From Eubacteriales bacterium (GTDB lineage: Bacteria > Bacillota > Clostridia > Lachnospirales > Lachnospiraceae): a DNA stretch of 64,000 nt. The stretch spans positions 1 to 64,000 of the forward strand of contig JAUNPK010000015.1 in the NCBI GenBank assembly GCA_030536855.1. The letters run 5' to 3'. Below, one piece after another: positions 1-7,659 of this stretch (the stretch's first letter is position 1; each line of letters opens with the position of its first letter). Made by a program: the position numbers and the translations under genes. Under the pieces are notes generated by a model that was not told the origin of the DNA, made no database searches, and saw only the letters and a list, made by a program, of their open reading frames with translations.

Positions 1-58
1 AAAGAAGACGGATGGTATGATATATTTAATGTGCAGTTTTGAAGGTGCAATCCTTTTT

Positions 59-129
59 AGGGGTGTGGTGAAGTGGTATCATAGGGGTCTCCAAAACCTT
101 TGGTGGGAGTTCGATTCTCTCCACCCCTG
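59..129 (+). tRNA. tRNA-Trp (anticodon CCA)
   Basis: A 71-nt cloverleaf without encoded CCA. The acceptor stem AGGGGTG (59-65) pairs with CACCCCT (122-128), followed by discriminator G129. The anticodon loop is CTCCAAA, giving CCA (Trp). The T arm is GGGAG-TTCGATT-CTCTC. It is followed at 151 by an intrinsic terminator, so it is probably the last or only member of a tRNA transcript. Confidence 0.95.
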
Positions 130-150
130 TTTTTATAAAAGTGGTAATGT

Positions 151-182
151 GATCAGAACCGTATTGGTTTTGGTCTTTTTTT
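151..182 (+). terminator. Intrinsic terminator of tRNA-Trp
   Basis: Stem GATCAGAACC (151-160) pairs with GGTTTTGGTC (166-175) through a 5-nt loop, followed by a run of seven T. It separates the tRNA from the Nudix gene. Confidence 0.85.
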
Positions 183-214
183 ATTTTAGTTGCTTTATAG
201 GAGGCATTCCTGAA

Positions 215-745
215 ATGGAGAACAGCAATAAAAACAGTTACGAGCAAAATAGTGGTTATAATGTAGATATACCTGTATTCAGCAATATGACTACTCTTTG
301 TTATATAGAGAAAGATGGGAAGTATCTTATGCTTCACAGAGTAAAAAAACATAGTGACATAAATAAAGATAAATGGATTGGGATTGGAGGACATTTTGAA
401 AAAAACGAAACTCCGGAAGAATGTCTTCTAAGGGAAGTGAAAGAGGAAACAGGGCTTGATTTAATTAGTTATGCTCTTAGAGGGATTATAACCTTTATTT
501 CTGATAAATGGCAGACGGAATATATGTTTTTGTATACATCCGATAATTATGAGGGAACTATTAAAGAATGTGATGAAGGAAATCTGGAATGGGTAGAAAT
601 TGATAAAGTATGTGATTTGCCTATATGGGAAGGTGATAAGATTTTCTTTAAGCTTTTAAATGAACGGAAAGATGTGTTTACTTTAAAATTAAGATATGAA
701 GGTGATAAACTTGTTGAAACTGCAATAGATGGTCGAACTGTTTAG
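215..745 (+). CDS. Nudix hydrolase, MutT/8-oxo-dGTP diphosphatase type
   Basis: A 176-aa protein with a complete Nudix box at about residues 57-80 (GGHFEKNE, then REVKEETG), matching GX5EX7REUXEEXGU. The Glu residues of that box bind the catalytic metal ions. The family cleaves nucleoside diphosphates linked to another moiety, and many small members remove oxidised dNTPs. The start at 215 follows AGGAGG (199-204). A longer frame upstream would run through the tRNA and its terminator and is not credible. Substrate specificity cannot be read from the sequence; 8-oxo-dGTP is the usual assignment for this shape. Confidence 0.85.
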   Translation: MENSNKNSYEQNSGYNVDIPVFSNMTTLCYIEKDGKYLMLHRVKKHSDINKDKWIGIGGHFEKNETPEECLLREVKEETGLDLISYALRGIITFISDKWQTEYMFLYTSDNYEGTIKECDEGNLEWVEIDKVCDLPIWEGDKIFFKLLNERKDVFTLKLRYEGDKLVETAIDGRTV

Positions 746-788
746 AAGATTTGGAGCAAATCGGATTTAAAGTTAAAAGGAGGTTTTT

Positions 789-1241
789 ATGTTAGAAATT
801 GGAAAAATAGCACCGGATTTTATTTTGCCGGATCAGGATGGAGTGACTCATACATTAAGTGAATATAGAGGTAAGAAGGTTGTTTTGTATTTTTATCCTA
901 AGGATAATACGCCAGGATGTTCAAAGCAGGCTTGTGGATTTGCGGAATTGTATCCTCATTTTATAGAAAAGGGAGCTGTAGTTATAGGTGTAAGTAAGGA
1001 TAGTGTATCATCTCATAAGAAGTTTGAAGAGAAATTTCAGTTACCTTTTACTCTTCTTTCAGATACAGAACTTAAATGCATCAAGGATTATGATGTGTGG
1101 CAGGAAAAGAATATGTATGGAAAGAAAACTATGGGTGTGGTGAGAACAACATATCTTATTGACGAGAATGGTGTAATTATTAATGCAATGGGAAAGGTTA
1201 AGGCTACGGATAATCCGGGACAGATGTTGGAGTTAATATAA
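789..1241 (+). CDS. bcp: Thioredoxin-dependent peroxiredoxin, BCP/PrxQ family
   Basis: A 150-aa thioredoxin-fold peroxiredoxin. The peroxidatic motif KDNTPGC holds Cys44, and Cys49 lies five residues on (CSKQAC), the C-x4-C arrangement of atypical 2-Cys PrxQ/BCP enzymes. These reduce H2O2 and organic hydroperoxides in the cytosol using thioredoxin. A strong SD (AAAGGAGG) lies just before ATG 789. It follows the Nudix gene by about 40 bp and may be cotranscribed with it, giving a small oxidative-damage unit (inference). Confidence 0.93.
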   Translation: MLEIGKIAPDFILPDQDGVTHTLSEYRGKKVVLYFYPKDNTPGCSKQACGFAELYPHFIEKGAVVIGVSKDSVSSHKKFEEKFQLPFTLLSDTELKCIKDYDVWQEKNMYGKKTMGVVRTTYLIDENGVIINAMGKVKATDNPGQMLELI

Positions 1242-1272
1242 TTGAGTGAAAATACTTAAAAGGAGTGCTGGA

Positions 1273-2649
1273 ATGGATAAATATGACGTTATAATTGTTG
1301 GTGCTGGACCAGGTGGGATTTTTTCTGCCTATGAACTTATAAATATAAACAGCAATTTAAAAATTGGTGTTTTTGAAGGTGGACATCCTCTGGATAAAAG
1401 ACACTGTCCTATAGATGGAGATAAGATTAAAAGTTGTATCCATTGTAGCAGTTGTTCTATAATGAGTGGTTTTGGAGGGGCGGGAGCTTTCTCTGATGGA
1501 AAATATAATATAACCAATGATTTTGGCGGAAATCTCTGCAATTATATTGGAGATAATAAAGCTATTGAACTTATGAAATATGTGGATGAAATTAATCTTA
1601 AGTTTGGTGGCGAAGGAACGAAGTTATATTCCACAGCAGGAACCCAAATTAAGAAAGTCTGCATGCAGAACGGTCTTAAACTTTTGGATGCTTCTGTCAG
1701 ACATTTGGGTACGGACATTAATTACATTGTGCTTCAGAATATGTATGATTTTCTTAAAGATAAGATTGAATTTCATTTCGACTGCCGTGTAGATAGTATT
1801 GATACTAAGGATGGTGGTTATATTATTAGATGTCATGAGGGAGAATACGAATGTGATAAATGTATTGTTTCAGTAGGCAGAAGTGGAAGCAAATGGATGG
1901 AGAAGGTATGTAAGGAGCTGGATATTACTACTAAGTCAAACCGCGTAGATATAGGCGTCAGAGTGGAACTGCCTGCAGAAATATTTTCTCATTTAACGGA
2001 TGAATTGTATGAAAGTAAGATTGTATATAGAACTAAGCAGTTTGAGGATAATGTAAGAACGTTCTGCATGAATCCTCATGGCATTGTGGTTACAGAAAAT
2101 ACTAATGGTATTGTTACTGTTAACGGACACAGTTACGAGGGAACGGATAAGCAGACAGAGAATACTAATTTTGCTCTTCTTGTTGCAAAACATTTTTCAG
2201 AACCTTTCAAGGACAGCAATGGGTATGGTGAAAGTATTGCCAGATTGTCTAATATGTTAGGTGGTGGTGCAATTGTACAGCGTTTTGGTGATTTAGTCAG
2301 AGGCCGTAGAAGCAATGAGAAAAGAATTAAAGAAGGCCTTGTTAGACCTACTTTGTCGGCAACTCCCGGAGATTTGAGCCTTGTGCTTCCAAAAAGAATT
2401 CTCGATGGAATAATTGAAATGATTTATGCCTTGGATAAGATTGCTCCGGGTACTGCTAATGATGACACACTTTTCTATGGTGTTGAGGTTAAATTTTATA
2501 ATATGGAGGTGTGTCTTGATAACCATTTGGAGACAAAACATAAAGGTCTCTATATTATCGGGGACGGAAGTGGCGTGACTCATTCTCTTTCTCATGCATC
2601 AGCTAGTGGTATATTTGTTGCAAGGGAAATAGCGGGTGAAGAAATTTAA
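1273..2649 (+). CDS. FAD-dependent oxidoreductase, COG2509-like
   Basis: A 458-aa flavoprotein. The N-terminal Rossmann fingerprint is VIIVGAGPGG (about residues 5-15). A Cys cluster follows at about 48-65 (CPI...CIHCSSC), then GFGGAGAFSDGK, and a C-terminal FAD-binding segment IIGDGSGVTHSLSHASASG. This layout matches the uncharacterised COG2509 dehydrogenase family, whose substrate is unknown. ATG 1273 is preferred because AAGGAGTG sits at 1258-1265; an upstream GTG at 1246 has no SD. It begins 31 bp after bcp, probably in the same transcript. Confidence 0.85.
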   Translation: MDKYDVIIVGAGPGGIFSAYELININSNLKIGVFEGGHPLDKRHCPIDGDKIKSCIHCSSCSIMSGFGGAGAFSDGKYNITNDFGGNLCNYIGDNKAIELMKYVDEINLKFGGEGTKLYSTAGTQIKKVCMQNGLKLLDASVRHLGTDINYIVLQNMYDFLKDKIEFHFDCRVDSIDTKDGGYIIRCHEGEYECDKCIVSVGRSGSKWMEKVCKELDITTKSNRVDIGVRVELPAEIFSHLTDELYESKIVYRTKQFEDNVRTFCMNPHGIVVTENTNGIVTVNGHSYEGTDKQTENTNFALLVAKHFSEPFKDSNGYGESIARLSNMLGGGAIVQRFGDLVRGRRSNEKRIKEGLVRPTLSATPGDLSLVLPKRILDGIIEMIYALDKIAPGTANDDTLFYGVEVKFYNMEVCLDNHLETKHKGLYIIGDGSGVTHSLSHASASGIFVAREIAGEEI

Positions 2650-2757
2650 CAGGTATATTAATTAAGTATTAAATTATGTAATCATTTATTGAAATGTTTA
2701 TGGTCATCTGCTATCCTTAAATAGTCCAAGGGACAATAAGAGTATCGTGAGGTATAT

Positions 2758-2988
2758 ATGGTAGATAGTAGTTATTTTAAGAATAGCAACAATAGTAATA
2801 AGGGTGGAGGAAAGCTAATCGAAAGACTTAAGAAGTATCCTTTTATCCCGCTTCTTGTTGTAATTGTGTTAGCATTTGCGCTTCTTGCACTTTCATATAT
2901 TATGATTGACATTCAGCAGTATGCTTATAGCTTATATGAGTCAGAGACATCATCTATGATAGATGTTTTGAAGGATTTCACTGTTTAG
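2758..2988 (+). CDS. Small single-pass membrane protein, unknown function
   Basis: A 76-aa frame with a polar Asn/Gly-rich N-terminus, a basic patch (ERLKKYP) and one hydrophobic segment of about 22 residues (PLLVVIVLAFALLALSYIMI), then a short acidic tail. By the positive-inside rule the N-terminus is cytoplasmic. GTGAGG precedes the ATG. No family is recognised. It ends about 45 bp before the 3' end of the convergent subtilase gene. Coding is likely but not proven. Confidence 0.5.
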   Translation: MVDSSYFKNSNNSNKGGGKLIERLKKYPFIPLLVVIVLAFALLALSYIMIDIQQYAYSLYESETSSMIDVLKDFTV

Positions 2989-3013
2989 AAAGAATGTTTC
3001 CACAAACAGGTTG

Positions 3014-3049
3014 TTAATTCATAGTTACAAATTAATCCATAGTTACAAA
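3014..3049. repeat. 18-bp tandem duplication at the subtilase 3' end
   Basis: TTAATTCATAGTTACAAA (3014-3031) is followed directly by TTAATCCATAGTTACAAA (3032-3049), with one mismatch. Read on the minus strand, the last codons and stop of the subtilase (FVTMD-stop) are repeated as FVTMN-stop beyond the real stop. Confidence 0.85.
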
Positions 3050-3835
3050 TTTCAAAATATCAAGATATCCCCAGCCTTGTTGGTTTGGGGGTATATTTAT
3101 TTTATTGCAGCAAGATTTCAGTCGCATTCTTATCTGTTCAGGAGTGAGGGGGTTATTCATAAGGACTCTGGCTATAGCTCCACTTACAATAGGGGCAGAA
3201 GTAGAGGTTCCGCTTTTTGAAGTATAGCCATTATTTTTGTTGCTGCATGCAATTATATTTGAACCTGTTACAACCAGTTCCGGTTTTAGTATACCTTCGT
3301 CGGTGGGACCACGTCCTGAAGAAAATGTGGCGTCATCCATGGAACCTACAGTGATAACCATTTTGCTGGTACCCGGTGCTGTGATTGTATTTGGTGAAGG
3401 GCCATTGTTTCCGGCAGCACAAACTACCACAATCCCATTTTGTACAAGGGTTTCCACATGATATATGAGGTCTTTTGTGTTGGATATATTATCAGTTGTC
3501 CCGAAGGAAATGTTTACAATTTTTATATTGTAATTATACATATTATCAAGTATCCACATTGTTCCTTTTATGACATCGCTTATATTGCCATTTCCTTTAG
3601 AATCAAGCACCTTGACAGGTATGAGATTTGCCATGGGAGCAATGCCACGAAAACGGCCTGAGGATGCATAGCCGCTTCCGCCTATTATGCCGCAGACATG
3701 AGTGCCGTGGCCACTGTCATCATAGGGGTGTGTTCTATGATTAACACAATCTTTGAAGGCAATTATTCTCTTGTCAAAATCTATATGCTTATATAAGCCG
3801 GTATCTAAAACCGCGACTCCTACTATATTATTCAT
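3032..3835 (-). CDS. Subtilisin-like serine protease (S8 family), leaderless
   Basis: A 267-aa minimal subtilase. All catalytic parts are visible: Asp in VAVLDTG, His in DDSGHGTHVCG, the oxyanion Asn in VCAAGNNGP, and Ser in GTSTSAPIVSG. No signal peptide, membrane segment or propeptide is present; the catalytic Asp lies within about 12 residues of the start, so an intracellular (IspA-like) role is likely. ATG 3835 is used; TTG 3847 is in frame and an upstream stop closes the frame at about 3883. Neither start has a clear SD. It converges on the small membrane protein. Confidence 0.85.
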   Translation of the reverse strand: MNNIVGVAVLDTGLYKHIDFDKRIIAFKDCVNHRTHPYDDSGHGTHVCGIIGGSGYASSGRFRGIAPMANLIPVKVLDSKGNGNISDVIKGTMWILDNMYNYNIKIVNISFGTTDNISNTKDLIYHVETLVQNGIVVVCAAGNNGPSPNTITAPGTSKMVITVGSMDDATFSSGRGPTDEGILKPELVVTGSNIIACSNKNNGYTSKSGTSTSAPIVSGAIARVLMNNPLTPEQIRMRLKSCCNKINIPPNQQGWGYLDILKFVTMD

Positions 3836-3968
3836 AGACAAATCCAATTTTTTGTTACAATAAGTTGTTATAATAATATATTATTCAGAATTTTCTCTAT
3901 GGTTAAATAAATATACTATGCAATGCAGGTTGCAGATAATAATATGGGTATTAAATGGGCTTATTTAT

Positions 3969-3997
3969 TTGATTTTTAGGTGGGAATACATTATAAT
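3969..3997 (+). promoter_or_regulatory. Sigma-A-type promoter of carbamate kinase
   Basis: TTGATT (3969-3974) and a perfect TATAAT (3992-3997) with 17-bp spacing, about 42 bp before the chosen start. It suggests separate transcription of this gene. Confidence 0.65.
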
Positions 3998-4038
3998 TGG
4001 AACATAAAATATTTCGTGGAAAAATGAGAGGTTTTTGT

Positions 4039-4977
4039 ATGGAAAAGAAGAGAATTGTAGTAGCGTTAGGAAGAAATGCATTTGGAGAGACATTCCCTGA
4101 ACAGCAGGCTAATGTAAAGAAAGCAGCAGTTGCAATTGCTGATTTAGTAGAAGAAAAGTATCAGATTGTTATAACTCACAGTAACGGACCACAGGTGGGC
4201 ATGATTCAGACAGCAATGACTGAGTTTGCAAGACTTGAACCAGATGGTAGAACAGTTGCTCCAATGTCAGTTTGCGGGGCCATGAGTGAAGGATATATCG
4301 GATATGACCTTCAGAATGCAATTAGGGAAGAGTTGATTAACAGAGGTATATATAAGACTGTTTCCACAATAATTACACAGGTAAGAGTAGATCCTTTTGA
4401 TATTGCATTTTCAGAACCGTCTAAGATAATCGGAAGATATATGACTAAGGAAGAGGCGGAAGCTGAGGAAGAAAAGGGAAATTACGTTGTAGAAGAGGAA
4501 CCGGGTAAATTTAGAAGAATAATTGCTGCACCAATGCCTATAGATATATATGAGATTGATGCTGTTAAAGCACTTCTTGACGCAGATCAGATTGTAATTG
4601 CGGCAGGTGGCGGTGGAATTCCTGTACTTCAGCAGGGAGCACATTTGAAGGGTGCTTCTGCAATTATTGAGAAGGATTATACGGCGGCTAAGCTTGCAGA
4701 ACTTACAGGAGCAGAAACTCTCTTGTTCCTTACAGCTTATGATAAGCTCACAATAGGTAAGGGAACACCTGATGAGAAGGTGTTTGACAATGTATCAGCA
4801 AGCGAGCTCCACCAGTATATTAAAGCGGGGCATTTCCCTGCAATAACAACATTTCCTAAGGTTGATGCATCAATAAGATTTGTTACGGCAGATTCTAACA
4901 GAAAAGCAGTAATAGCCAACTTGGAAAAAGCAAAGGAAGGTCTTGCAGGAAAGACAGGAACAACCATTACAGCGTAA
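4039..4977 (+). CDS. arcC: Carbamate kinase
   Basis: A 312-aa protein of the amino-acid-kinase fold, the standard length for carbamate kinase. It interconverts carbamoyl phosphate plus ADP with carbamate (CO2, NH3) plus ATP. The start reads RIVVALGRNAFGETFPEQQ; later motifs include THSNGPQVG, AAGGGGIPV, EKDYTAAKLA and GTTI. The first phosphate-binding loop reads LGRNA rather than the common LGGNA. ATG 4039 is chosen because GAGAGG lies 8 nt upstream. No arginine deiminase, ornithine carbamoyltransferase or allantoin genes flank it, so its pathway partner is elsewhere. An intrinsic terminator follows. Confidence 0.92.
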   Translation: MEKKRIVVALGRNAFGETFPEQQANVKKAAVAIADLVEEKYQIVITHSNGPQVGMIQTAMTEFARLEPDGRTVAPMSVCGAMSEGYIGYDLQNAIREELINRGIYKTVSTIITQVRVDPFDIAFSEPSKIIGRYMTKEEAEAEEEKGNYVVEEEPGKFRRIIAAPMPIDIYEIDAVKALLDADQIVIAAGGGGIPVLQQGAHLKGASAIIEKDYTAAKLAELTGAETLLFLTAYDKLTIGKGTPDEKVFDNVSASELHQYIKAGHFPAITTFPKVDASIRFVTADSNRKAVIANLEKAKEGLAGKTGTTITA

Positions 4978-5065
4978 TATAAATGTCATAACATCTTAAA
5001 AGTATGATATTATATATGCATACGAAGATGAGTTTTAAGATTACAAATTTATAATAAGTATTCAA

Positions 5066-5109
5066 AGCAGTTCTAAATCGGATAATAATTGATTTGGAAC
5101 TGCTTTTTT
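5066..5109 (+). terminator. arcC: Intrinsic terminator after carbamate kinase
   Basis: AGCAGTTCTAAATC (from 5066) pairs with GATTTGGAACTGCT (to 5104), 14 bp with one G-U, 11-nt loop, then a T run to 5109. It lies about 90 bp after the arcC stop. Confidence 0.85.
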
Positions 5110-5170
5110 ATGGTAAAATGTAATCAGATTAATGCATTAATTTAATATACTTTTTAAGGAGGATATCATA

Positions 5171-5875
5171 ATGATATTGTTAGATACATCCTCAAAAGTA
5201 CAACAAATTAATGTACTTGAGGAATACTTGAATAAAATGGATATTGTTCCATTAAATATTTTTGGTGATAAAAAATCGTTGTTGAAGTACAGTACAAGAG
5301 AGGATTGCAAGGCAATGATGGTGAAGCATCATCTCGTGGTAATTGTATTTACAAAAGAATCTTTTGCCAATCCGTATTTTGTTTATTATGCTGATGTTGC
5401 AAGGGAATTGTGGACTGATGAAAAGATTGAATTGCTGATTTCGTATAAGGGAATAACTCAGGATGATATTTTATACAGATTTAAATGGTTATCGAAAGAA
5501 ACGATGTATAACCTTGAACCAGCAGGAGGAAATCATTTTTTTGCAGTTAAAGTTGCACATATTTTGGTTAATAAAATTTTCTACAGACATTTTAAAAATA
5601 TAGAATTTAAGGATGTAAAGGAGGAGTACCTGCAGCTTCTTATTAGTGAGTTGGACAGTCTGAATAATTCAGATTATCACGGGAGAATAGTAGCCCTCAG
5701 GATGATGTTTGTAATGCTGGATTTTAACGAGCATATAAAGAATAGTTACTTGGAAAAAATCAACAAATACATATTTATGTATTCAGATAATTTCATGAGA
5801 GCTACTTCTGTGGAGGCTGATTTAATGGCTAAAACATTTTTACTTGCATTTAAGGGATATAACCTCTATAATTGA
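5171..5875 (+). CDS. Hypothetical protein, possibly TIR-like
   Basis: A 234-aa protein with no signal peptide or membrane segment and a strong SD (AAGGAGG). No family is certain. The first 130 residues alternate strands and helices in a TIR-like order: ILLDTSS, a helix, IVPLNIFG, then HHLVVIVFTKESFANPYF followed by a helix containing ARELW. In TIR domains the equivalent strand and following helix (V-S-x-x-Y/F...W...E) form the NAD-binding edge. The C-terminal 100 residues are helical (LLISELDSL, GRIVALRMMF). It sits between carbamate kinase and an ABC-F gene, 30 bp before the latter. The TIR assignment is inference from pattern only. Confidence 0.75.
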   Translation: MILLDTSSKVQQINVLEEYLNKMDIVPLNIFGDKKSLLKYSTREDCKAMMVKHHLVVIVFTKESFANPYFVYYADVARELWTDEKIELLISYKGITQDDILYRFKWLSKETMYNLEPAGGNHFFAVKVAHILVNKIFYRHFKNIEFKDVKEEYLQLLISELDSLNNSDYHGRIVALRMMFVMLDFNEHIKNSYLEKINKYIFMYSDNFMRATSVEADLMAKTFLLAFKGYNLYN

Positions 5876-5904
5876 TGTGTTTAACGTTTATGGAGGTTAG
5901 ATAA

Positions 5905-7542
5905 ATGATTAGTGCGAATAACGTAACACTTAGAATTGGTAAGAAAGCTCTTTTTGAGGATGTAAACATAAAGTTTACAGAAGGAAACTGTTATGGACTT
6001 ATCGGAGCTAATGGTGCCGGAAAGTCAACATTTTTAAAGATTCTTACAGGACAGCTTGAACCAAGCAAAGGTGATGTAACAATAACACCAGGACAGAGAT
6101 TATCATTCCTTGAGCAGGATCACTTTAAATATGATGATTTTACTGTTCTTGACACCGTAATTATGGGTAATGAAAGATTATACCAGATTATGAAAGAGAA
6201 GGAAGCTATCTATGCTAAAGAGGATTTCACTGAAGAGGATGGAAACAAGGCAAGTGAGCTTGAAGCAGAATTTGCGGATATGAACGGATGGGAAGCAGAG
6301 TCGGATGCGGCACAGCTTCTTAACGGACTTGGAGTTACAACAGATCTTCATTATAAGCTGATGTCAGAGCTTAATGGTAGTGAAAAGGTTAAGGTACTTC
6401 TTGCAAAGGCGTTATTTGGAAATCCGGATATTCTTTTGCTGGATGAGCCTACTAACCACTTGGATTTGGATGCTATTGCATGGCTTGAAGAGTTTCTTAT
6501 CAATTTTGAAAATACAGTTATCGTAGTATCTCATGATAGATATTTTCTTAATAAAGTCTGTACTCATATTGCTGATATCGATTATGCTAAGATTCAACTT
6601 TATGCCGGTAATTATGATTTCTGGTATGAGTCAAGCCAGCTCCTTATAAAGCAGATGAAGGAAGCTAACAAGAAGAAAGAGGAGAAAATCAAGGAGTTAC
6701 AGGAATTCATTCAGAGATTCTCTGCTAATGCATCTAAATCAAAGCAGGCAACTTCCCGTAAGAGAGCCCTTGAAAAGATTGAATTGGATGAAATCAGACC
6801 ATCAAGCAGAAAGTATCCATATATTGATTTCAGACCAGCAAGAGAAATTGGTAATGAGGTGCTTACGGTTGAGGGAATTTCAAAAACCATTGATGGAGTT
6901 AAGGTTCTTGACAATGTATCCTTTATAGTAAATCATGACGATAAGATAGCATTTGTAGGTTCGAATGAGCTTGCGACTACTACACTTTTTAACATTATTA
7001 CAGGAAATATGGAACCGGATGAGGGCTCATATAAGTGGGGAGTTACAACTTCACAGGCTTATTTCCCTAAGGATAGTGCTGCTGAGTTTAACAGAGAAGA
7101 TACCATTGTTGAGTGGCTTACACAGTATTCACCGGATCCGGATCCTACTTATGTAAGAGGATTCCTCGGACGTATGCTTTTTGCTGGTGATGATGGAGTT
7201 AAGAAGGTTAAAGTTCTTTCCGGAGGAGAGAAGGTAAGATGTCTTATTTCTAAGATGATGATTATGGGAGCAAACGTTCTTGTGTTTGATGATCCTACAA
7301 ACCATCTGGATATGGAGTCTATTACTGCTCTTAATAACGGTTTGATTAAGTTCTCCGGTGTAACATTATTTACATCACACGATCATCAGTTTATTCAGAC
7401 AACAGCTAACCGCATTATGGAAATTGTTCCTTCAGGTCAGCTTATTGATAAGATTACAACTTACGATGAATACCTTGAAAGCGATGAAATGGCTAGAAAA
7501 CGTCAGGGATTTGCACAGGCAGATGGGGACGACGAAGATTAA
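5905..7542 (+). CDS. ABC-F family ATPase (YbiT-like)
   Basis: A 545-aa soluble protein with two ATP-binding cassettes and no membrane segments, so a translation-type ABC-F factor rather than a transporter. Cassette 1: Walker A GANGAGKST (about 34-42), signature LNGSEKVKV, Walker B LLLDEPTNHLD. A charged helical linker follows (about 245-290; KEANKKKEEKIKELQEF). Cassette 2: GSNELATTT (about 353-361) where Walker A should be, lacking the Lys, then LSGGEKVRC and VFDDPTNHLD with Asp for the catalytic Glu. Family members act on the ribosomal E site. Antibiotic resistance is not implied. Good SD (GGAGG); terminator follows. Confidence 0.9.
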   Translation: MISANNVTLRIGKKALFEDVNIKFTEGNCYGLIGANGAGKSTFLKILTGQLEPSKGDVTITPGQRLSFLEQDHFKYDDFTVLDTVIMGNERLYQIMKEKEAIYAKEDFTEEDGNKASELEAEFADMNGWEAESDAAQLLNGLGVTTDLHYKLMSELNGSEKVKVLLAKALFGNPDILLLDEPTNHLDLDAIAWLEEFLINFENTVIVVSHDRYFLNKVCTHIADIDYAKIQLYAGNYDFWYESSQLLIKQMKEANKKKEEKIKELQEFIQRFSANASKSKQATSRKRALEKIELDEIRPSSRKYPYIDFRPAREIGNEVLTVEGISKTIDGVKVLDNVSFIVNHDDKIAFVGSNELATTTLFNIITGNMEPDEGSYKWGVTTSQAYFPKDSAAEFNREDTIVEWLTQYSPDPDPTYVRGFLGRMLFAGDDGVKKVKVLSGGEKVRCLISKMMIMGANVLVFDDPTNHLDMESITALNNGLIKFSGVTLFTSHDHQFIQTTANRIMEIVPSGQLIDKITTYDEYLESDEMARKRQGFAQADGDDED

Positions 7543-7562
7543 TTGAATAATGAACAAAAGGT

Positions 7563-7603
7563 GGGTTGCCGGTGGATTTTACCGGTAACCCATTTGTTGC
7601 TTT
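7563..7603 (+). terminator. Intrinsic terminator after the ABC-F gene
   Basis: GGGTTGCCGGT (7563-7573) pairs with ACCGGTAACCC (7581-7591), 11 bp with one G-U, followed by a T-rich tail. Confidence 0.8.
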
Positions 7604-7659
7604 AAAGGGTGTAAAATGTTATAATTAGCTGATATGTTGAAGAGATGGAGGAGTTGTAA

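Noticed and set aside
17..214. N-terminal extension of the Nudix frame
   Set aside because: It would pass through the tRNA and its terminator; ATG 215 has a proper SD.
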